Positions 58,374 to 64,000 of a stretch of DNA of 64,000 bases are shown piece by piece. The stretch is from Isoetes taiwanensis (Eukaryota; Streptophyta; Lycopodiopsida; Isoetales; Isoetaceae), in the NCBI GenBank assembly GCA_021234155.1, contig JAJEKV010000108.1, positions 1,580,366 through 1,644,365 of the forward strand. The letters run 5' to 3'. Every line of letters starts with the position of its first letter. The stretch's first letter is position 1. Both the position numbers and the translations under genes were made by a program. Under the pieces are notes generated by a model that saw only the letters and a list, made by a program, of their open reading frames with translations, was not told where the DNA came from and did no database searches.

Positions 58374-58660
58374 GAGTGGCTTGTTCAAGGGCACGGGAGG
58401 TCGGCTCCACCTAGAGTGGGAGGACCATGTACCGGGTTCAAGTCCACTTCACTACGATCATATATTTTTCCTAGGTTAAGGAGTGGCTTGTTCAAGAACA
58501 CGGTAGGCTCCACCTAGAGTGGAGAGGGCCCGTGCAGGTTCAAGTCCTGACCACTTGTTATTTTTTAGGTTTAAAATAAAATTGTAGTGGCTTGTTCAAA
58601 GGGGCACGGTAGGCTCCCTACAGTGGAGGCGACCCAGTGTTCGAGGTCCAAGTCGACTTT
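58374..58660 (+). repeat. Three tRNA-like repeats with B-box-like ends
   Basis: Units at 58374-58452, 58481-58556 and 58585-58660 each start (G/T)AGTGGCTTGTTCAA. They have a central stem (best in unit 2: CTCCAC 58508-58513, loop CTAGA, GTGGAG 58519-58524) and end in GGTTCAAGTCC or a variant. This matches the layout of a tRNA: acceptor GAGTGG/CCACTT, anticodon-like stem and T arm. The loop is too short for a functional anticodon. Decayed tRNA genes or heads of a tRNA-derived SINE are likely. Confidence 0.45.
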
Positions 58661-59371
58661 TCTTGTAATTCTTAGGTAGAGGTGGCCAAATCTAGCTTAT
58701 AATCCTAAAAGCCTATGTTAGCCAACTCTAGCTTTTAATCCGACTAATCCAGTTGGAAGGGGCTCATTTCGATGATGGGGAGCCGCTTGAAAAGAAGGTA
58801 CATGACCTAGTCATAGTCTTATTTTTATTCTTTTTGTTTTGTGTTAATCTATCGATTTATAGAAAAGGCAAAGAGTGATTGCAAAATTGAAGTCGAATGC
58901 CAAAAAATTGGGGGGCGATTGGTCAAAGGTCCCTAAACCACTTAATCGGTCCATAAGGAAGATATCAAGGTATTTGTTATTTGTTGCCATTCGTTTCAAT
59001 TGAAATAAGACATTTAACTTGTCATGTTGTATTCCTTGCAATCAGATCACTTCCCGAGCGTGCAAAGGATTCCAAGAAAAACATCGCCTCCACGAGCGCC
59101 AAGGCAACTTCAAAGCCAAGCAATTCCCGTCCCACTTGGGTTCGTGGCCAGTAAAAAGGCTTTTACATAGATTCGTAAGTGCTATAAACTCTTAGTTCAC
59201 GTTAACTTTCAATGTCATTGTCTAATATTGGTCCGATTGTTATAGAATTGGCTATCTGGGTTTTCCCCTAAGGGAACACGTAAAGATAGCCACTACTACC
59301 GCCTCTTGCCTCTTGTATATGATATTGTAATTAACTATTAAAATTCTTTCCAATTTTTTTTTTTTTCAGAC
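58661..59371. other. No recognisable gene
   Basis: AT-rich H3 interior with short duplications such as TCTAGCTT-TAATCC near 58692 and 58728. Confidence 0.5.
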
Positions 59372-59598
59372 ACCACGTCGCAGCGTGGCGTCCGCGTCGC
59401 ATCGCGACGTCGAGTCGCGTCACATTAATCGCGTCTGGCGTCCGCGTCTGCTGGACGTATGGGAGACGCGTCTGTAGGCGTCGCGTCGCGGCGCCCGCCG
59501 CATGCGGCGTGATGGTACGGCGACGTCTCGTCGCGACGCCGTCGCGGCGCCGTGCCCGGATGTCGCATAGGCGCCGCATGAAGCGTCGCTTAAATGGC
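59372..59598. repeat. Second CpG-rich island
   Basis: Dense GCGTC/GACGC/GGCGTCGCG words, same vocabulary as 53511-53745, preceded by a T run (59348-59368). It may be the other end of a GC-terminated insertion nested in H3. Confidence 0.75.
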
Positions 59599-61837
59599 CT
59601 TTTCTCTGTTGTGATTGAAGATCTTTCCATGTAATAAAGAAGTCATAAACGAAGCGTGGGAAGCCTCGTAAGAATAATAACCGGCTTTTGTTTTCGTAAT
59701 TTTGTTTATTTACCTCATGCGGTTGCTAAATTCAACATGAGTGGCATTTTGATAGAACAATGAAGATGTTGGATCCAACAAGAATGTGATCATCCTATTT
59801 TTAACGGATCACGCGCTATAATCATGGTAAGTGTATCTTCGCAGTCGCATTGATGAACGGGATGCAACTTAAGAACTGTTTATGAACACTCTAAAAATTC
59901 ATATAACATCCCATGTAGTTATGCAAATGCAAAGAGAACCCTCCATACGCACCTTTCATCAAAGACGAAGGAAATGGCATAATCTAACTGAGCATATCTT
60001 TGGGTATTCAAGCTCGAAACATTTCATTAGCAGGGGCGGGCCTCAAACATTAAAGCTCGGCCATAGATAGCCAAAAGGCAACACTACCAACTTTAGATAG
60101 CTTCTCTCATTATCATTCAGCCAAGTATACGTTGTTAAATTAAACAATTTCACCCCTCTTTTAGCAACCTCACAATATAAAAGACATAGCAATATTTCAA
60201 AGCTGAATTTGAGATCTCGGTTTCCTTTAAGGTTCTAAACAAAAGAAACTTTTTTGTGAAGTTGCAATCATTAGGTAGCATCCAAATTACCATAGAAAGG
60301 TCTTCATTTGTTGAAAGGATGATATTTTTGGATCCACGAACTAAGGTAGCATTCCAAACTTGTGACAGAGCATAGGGAGCATAGGGCCAAAGAGATTTCA
60401 TTCATTTGCCAAAAACATATTATTAGATTGTCAATAAATAAACAAAAAACAAAAACTATATTGGAGCATAACGAGCGTGATAAACACCATACCTTTCCCG
60501 GTTATGCGCAATGTGAGATATTTGAAGAATCATTGAGCCAAGACCGAAGATATGGCTATTTTTTCTCGCATCATATAAGGTGCTCCTAACCATCTTCTTT
60601 TTTCCTTAGCTTCCCTCTTTGTGGTGGTCTTTTGAGTCTTTCAGTTACCGGGCCGTGTCACGCAGAATCATCGGGAATAAGGGCGATTTCAATCTTGGGC
60701 GCATAAATTTGAGTGCCCAATATCGTAAGAATTTTGACAATCGTTTTCCTTGGCTTTCAAAGATTCAATTTTAGTATATTCACAAAAGTGGCTATGGCGA
60801 AAGGATCTCCGAACAATTACTCCTTCTAGGCAGCCACACAGAAACGCAATAGCTTTCAATGCATCCTTTATCATTTCGCTCTAAGCCGTTCGATCTAGGG
60901 CACAAATCGCAACTGTCAAAATTAGGGCTGGATTCCGTATTCCAAGATTCCACATTTTGTCTTGGCATCAAGCAATGTTTTTGTTGATGCTGGCTTCATT
61001 TACATCTATATTAGACACGTTCAATTCCTGTGCTCGGATCCTCCTAATGAATTGGCTGCCTATGAGATGCCAATAGTGCACATGCTTATCATTTGAGGTG
61101 CTAGATTTGTTGTTCATTACTCAAGCATATTAAGCACATGAGCATAATCGAAATAGTAGATGCTTGTGAAAATCCTTTGATCCTTGATCCCATAACATTT
61201 TGAAGCAGAAATAGTATTTGTAGCCATCAAATGTTGCAACTAACTCAGATTTTCACTGGGTTATGATGCAAACCAACAAAAAACAGATGAACCTTACCAC
61301 ATTGTGGCTCTTTTACAGGGTTGGAAGCTTCAACTATGTCATATACAATGCAAGCCTCCAGGTAACGAACAACCCAATCACATAACACTATAGTCCGCAA
61401 TTGAAGCTTCATGTGGAAGCTTGAGAACAAGAAATTGAAACCGTTAAAACTTCATTTGGAAGCTTGAGAACGTAAATGATCTGCTTTGTGGGATAGCATT
61501 TTTTTCTCGCCACTACCATAGCTACAACCATAGAAAGCGGCAAGAACTCTTTGCATTGTCATGTAGGTTGGATGCAAACCCCTACTTAACATGAATGAAG
61601 CTAAAAATCAAAATCGAAGAAGCTCCAAGAAGTAACCGCCTTCTTACCTCGAGTCTTTACTGCGCAAATCATGGCACGGCATAGCTTGGTTATGCTTGAT
61701 CATGGAACGATCACCATGCTTTGGTCGATGCATGACCACGACGAAGAAGCTTTTTCTTTTGCCTCTTTCTTTTTTTTTCCACGGCCAGATTCGTCGCAAC
61801 CCAAGATCGAGCCATTGGATCTAGAATTTGGGTCCAA
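59599..61837. other. H3 5'-side interior, no recognisable gene
   Basis: This is the 5' part of H3 on the minus strand. Frames at 61430-61245, 60874-60689 and 60401-60150 (minus) read as plausible protein but show no Rep HUH, helicase or other motif. The words GAAGCTTCATGTGGAAGCTTGAGAAC and a near repeat lie at 61400-61465. A captured gene fragment is possible. Confidence 0.35.
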
Positions 61838-61866
61838 CACTTACACTATAACATTATAATATAAGA
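61838..61866 (-). other. Helitron H3 5' terminus
   Basis: On the minus strand TCTTATATTATAATGTTATA followed by GTGTAAGTG. Compare H2 TCCTATATTATAATGTTATG and H1 TCCTTTATTATAAAGTTTTA then GTGTATGTC. Confidence 0.8.
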
Positions 61867-62490
61867 TTGGCAAACTAATTTAGATGAGACTAATCGCATT
61901 GATTGATAGATTATTGAAAGAAGGTGATCAACTTGTTGGATGAGGTAGACACATCCTCAGAAGAGCTGAAAGAAGGGTGGTTCCCTAAAAGTAGGTGGAA
62001 AACATTTATTGAAGATGAAGATGATGGTACCATTAGTAGCATTGTGAAGCCATATGTTCCTCCTCAATCGATAAACACTATATTGGTCCTAAGAAGGATA
62101 GGCCAAAATATCTAGGCATGGATTGTTATGAACCTTCTACTGACGTGGAGTGCCACCAATTTGTAGTAGTAAAACCAGCAGATCTAGAGACCTATCCAGT
62201 ATGGTTGGGATACACTATCTCGGATATTTGCAAAGAAGAAGGTGATGTTAACTTCAATAAGGTGCGTGTGGAATGGTGGTTGAGTAATGTCACCGATAAA
62301 GAATGATATTCAGATTGTTGGACAAAGAGGTGGAGGAGAAATCCTAGTGATCCTGACCTTTGGCTAGACATTGAACCGTATTGTACTCATGGACTCCAAA
62401 AACTATTCCAAGTAAAACAACGAGAGTTACAATACCTCAGGATGTAAGGAATAAGGCTATCATATCCTTGGGGATGCTGGTGGAAAAATA

Positions 62491-62631
62491 AAAAACTATG
62501 TAAATATGTTTTCTACATTACTATGTATCAATCACAGTTAATAAAAGTTGTGTACTACTTGAGCAGTGTCATATATGATTTTGTAATTTGAAGTTAAGGT
62601 GTGAATTTAAATTAAGGTGTGTAATTATATG
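62491..62631. other. Spacer between two transposon relics
   Basis: Short AT-rich gap; AATAAA at about 62538-62543 could be the poly(A) signal of the DUF7869-like gene. Confidence 0.4.
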
Positions 62632-63400
62632 TTAACGTATAGTGACTTTTATCAAATTACTAAAAAATTGCAATATGAAATTTGTCCCAAAATCAAGACA
62701 TAATCCCAATTTAATTGAATGATGGTTATAATGCTTCTTCAAAGTGATTTCCTTCTCTTGCATCCAATGATTATGTAAGAGAAAGCAATGCTGCACAAAC
62801 AAAGAATCATGTTTTCTGTCATCAGATATATAAAAATGTTCTTCCTTGATCATTTCTTGTGTCTCAGGATCCCTTCTATATGTGAGGTGCACAAGAATAG
62901 TGATCCGCTCATTATGCCAATGCTTGGATTGGACTTCATTACGCTCCTGAAAGAGTAATTTCTAAGAAAAGTCAATCTCGATACAATAGTATCATCGACA
63001 AACTGTTTGATGAGTCGTCTAAACATGGCTTGCTGCCATTTATACCTGAAATTATGTGTCACAAACTCCTTTGCTTTAGATCACGAAGGTTTCCATCAAA
63101 ACATTGGGTGAAGTCGTAAATATTGATGCTCAATTCTTTTTTTGGGTTTGTCATTTTTATCCTTACCAATTTCAATGTAGTCTATGTTCTCCCAAGTAAT
63201 TTTTGAAGTCTTTGTCCTTTGTTTCTTCTTTTGGACACCTTTCCATTTTGTCCACACCACATTTCTTTCGAGTTTCGACAAGCATGCTTCATTGTGCCAC
63301 TCCTCACCTTGAGGGCTTTGGGCAAACCATGCTTCTCCACATGTCCTTTGTTAATTTGCCAAACATATCTTCTTTGCATTGCACCCTACTTGGCTTGTTG
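62632..63400 (-). pseudogene. Unclassified D-x-C-x-x-Q-x-K transposon-like protein (copy B)
   Basis: From 63400 downwards on the minus strand: RNVVWTKWKGVQKKKQ, ITWENIDYIEIGKDKNDKPK and HQYLRLHPM (63281-63096). Then KWQQAMFRRLIKQFVDDTIV and the N-E-YSF/NEVQS-HWHNE block (63050-62910), and IVHLTYRRDPETQEMIKEEH, FYISDDRKHDSLFVQHCF and LLHNHWMQ (62892-62740). The order and wording match copy A (NE-Q--HW-NE-ISILVH, HF-ISDD--HD). It breaks off before the D-x-C-x-x-Q motif. Frameshifted and inactive. Confidence 0.6.
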
Positions 63401-63768
63401 TGTGGTCACATATCTTGCACTCACAAGTGCAATCTGCACCGTGCACCATGGACTTTTTCCTCATGTTCTTCACCTTCCCTCGGCATTGACATCCTCTCAT
63501 GATAGACGCAGAACAAACGGGTATTGAATTCGGATAGCTTTACAACAAAGTAAGGCTTTAATTTCTCGAAGGCTCTCGCTTAATTTGAACATCCGGATTG
63601 TCTTGCTTGAAACTAGTGAAGAATTACGTCAATGCGAGAATAAGAATAGAAAACTACTTAGTAAATGCTAATGCTAATACCACTAGAAAAAAACAAGCTG
63701 CTAATGAATAGCAACTTAGAACTAATTCATCGATTCCATTAGGATTACAACATAACCCTTAGCAAACC
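63401..63768. other. No recognisable gene
   Basis: Plus frames 63203-63527 overlap copy B in antisense and are shadows. The remainder is AT-rich. Confidence 0.5.
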
Positions 63769-64000
63769 AAACCACTAACGGTGCTAGGACATTGAGATGA
63801 AAGCATTGCTAATCTGTAGTGGTAGGTGGTGCTTCAATAACTAAAGATTGTTTAGTGCTAACATTGACAAAATTACTAACGATTGAAACAACATTAACGA
63901 AAATAGTAATATTAGCATTGTCATTTACAAAATCACTAACGATTGGCACTAACATCAACACAATTACTAAGCGTGGCACCAACATTATAAAGGTGAGAAA
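63769..64000. repeat. Degenerate tandem repeat with ACTAACGATTG words
   Basis: CAAAATTACTAACGATTG (about 63868) recurs as CAAAATCACTAACGATTG (about 63928) about 60 bases later, with CTAACATTGACA/CTAACATCAACA neighbours and earlier ACTAACGGTGCTAGGACATT. It runs off the window. Confidence 0.65.

Larger units (their letters stand above)
50627..61866 (-). mobile_element. Helitron H3, about 11.24 kb, minus orientation
   Basis: The 3' end is at 50627: CTAG (50627-50630) and hairpin GCCCAGC-GTT-GCTGGGC (50638-50654), identical over 35 bases to H1. The 5' end on the minus strand is TCTTATATTATAATGTTATA from 61866 downwards, matching the H1 and H2 starts. Host A is at 50626 and host T at 61867. The DUF7869-like protein stops at the left end and resumes its C-terminal half about 55 bases beyond the right end. 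The frame near the right junction is itself decayed, so this support is weaker than for H1/H2. No RepHel was recognised. Size is inflated by nested or captured DNA: a LINE tail, satellites and CpG-rich islands. Confidence 0.75.
49497..62490 (+). pseudogene. DUF7869-like transposon-associated protein, split by Helitron H3
   Basis: First part 49497-50626: CNLCAKLKETLDK, RSTYWMWRTLSAT, YLCIIHDKMDQ, then LLLQLDNCAGQNKNMWMFSF and LGFLMPRHTHEDVDALFG (about 50080-50240). After a +1/-1 change comes SLIEEVPDWKSFVDGYALD (frame 50214-50630). Second part 61867-62490: INLLDEVDTSSEELKEGWFP, KPYVPPQSINT, DLETYPVWLGYTISDIC, VRVEWWLSNVTDKE and SDCWTKRWRRNPSDPDLWLD. DNCAGQNKN and HTHEDVDALFG are the hallmarks of the family I know as DUF7869 (number from memory). 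It has D and E/D residues placed like a nuclease/transposase core, which is inference. Several frameshifts make it inactive. Confidence 0.65.

Noticed and set aside
1-64000. rRNA genes, CRISPR arrays, bacterial operons, organellar inserts
   Set aside because: No conserved rRNA words, regularly spaced repeats or compact gene strings were seen; intact tRNA genes were also not found.

Overview
This window looks like repeat-dominated nuclear DNA from a land plant. The evidence is one intron-containing clock gene of the TOC1/PRR1 type (receiver plus CCT domain), a Ty3/gypsy retroelement with an integrase-linked chromodomain, Ty1/copia and L1-type LINE remains, and several Helitrons. The DUF7869-like and D-x-C-x-x-Q-x-K elements, together with a ParB-like gene, lean towards a large seed-free vascular plant genome (lycophyte or fern). 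That placement is from memory and uncertain. Nothing bacterial, organellar or CRISPR-like was seen. Most coding stretches are relics broken by single-base indels and stops.

Layout. 1-2180: 3' half of a LINE ending in poly(A). 2.85-5.6 kb: a decayed copy (A) of an unclassified transposon-like protein family. 6.68-7.07 kb: an array of the palindrome AAGGAATATTCCTT. 7-20 kb: mostly unrecognised AT-rich DNA with local tandem duplications and a gag-like relic at 11.4-12.3 kb. 20.7-21.0 kb: a histone H3 pseudogene. 21.29-25.26 kb: an ORF split by Helitron H1 (21672-24841). 26.0-32.86 kb: a degenerate chromovirus (gag, protease, RT, RNase H, integrase, chromodomain, 3' LTR). 33.2-38.3 kb: a Helitron-type helicase fragment and a minus-strand gypsy integrase split by Helitron H2 (33958-37799), which carries two exons of a poly(A)-binding protein gene. 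41.17-43.02 kb: the apparently intact six-exon TOC1-like gene, followed by a large inverted repeat. 44.7-45.4 kb: a copia tail. 45.5-49.4 kb: a decayed ParB-like gene set among about 13 copies of a GC-rich palindrome. 49.5-62.5 kb: a DUF7869-like pseudogene split by the 11.2 kb Helitron H3 (50627-61866). Inside H3 lie a LINE tail, two CpG-rich islands, a 1.1 kb macrosatellite, a pyrimidine tract and tRNA-like repeats. 62.6-63.4 kb: a second copy (B) of the unclassified element on the minus strand.

The main result is the set of three nested Helitrons. Each starts with TC plus a shared AT-rich terminus and ends with a 7-bp-stem hairpin and CTAG. Each sits exactly between a host A and T. For H1 and H2 the interrupted reading frame continues in phase across the insertion point. 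For H3 the second part of the same protein family resumes just beyond the far terminus. TOC1 is the only gene that looks functional; the rest is a layered record of transposition, gene-fragment capture and decay.
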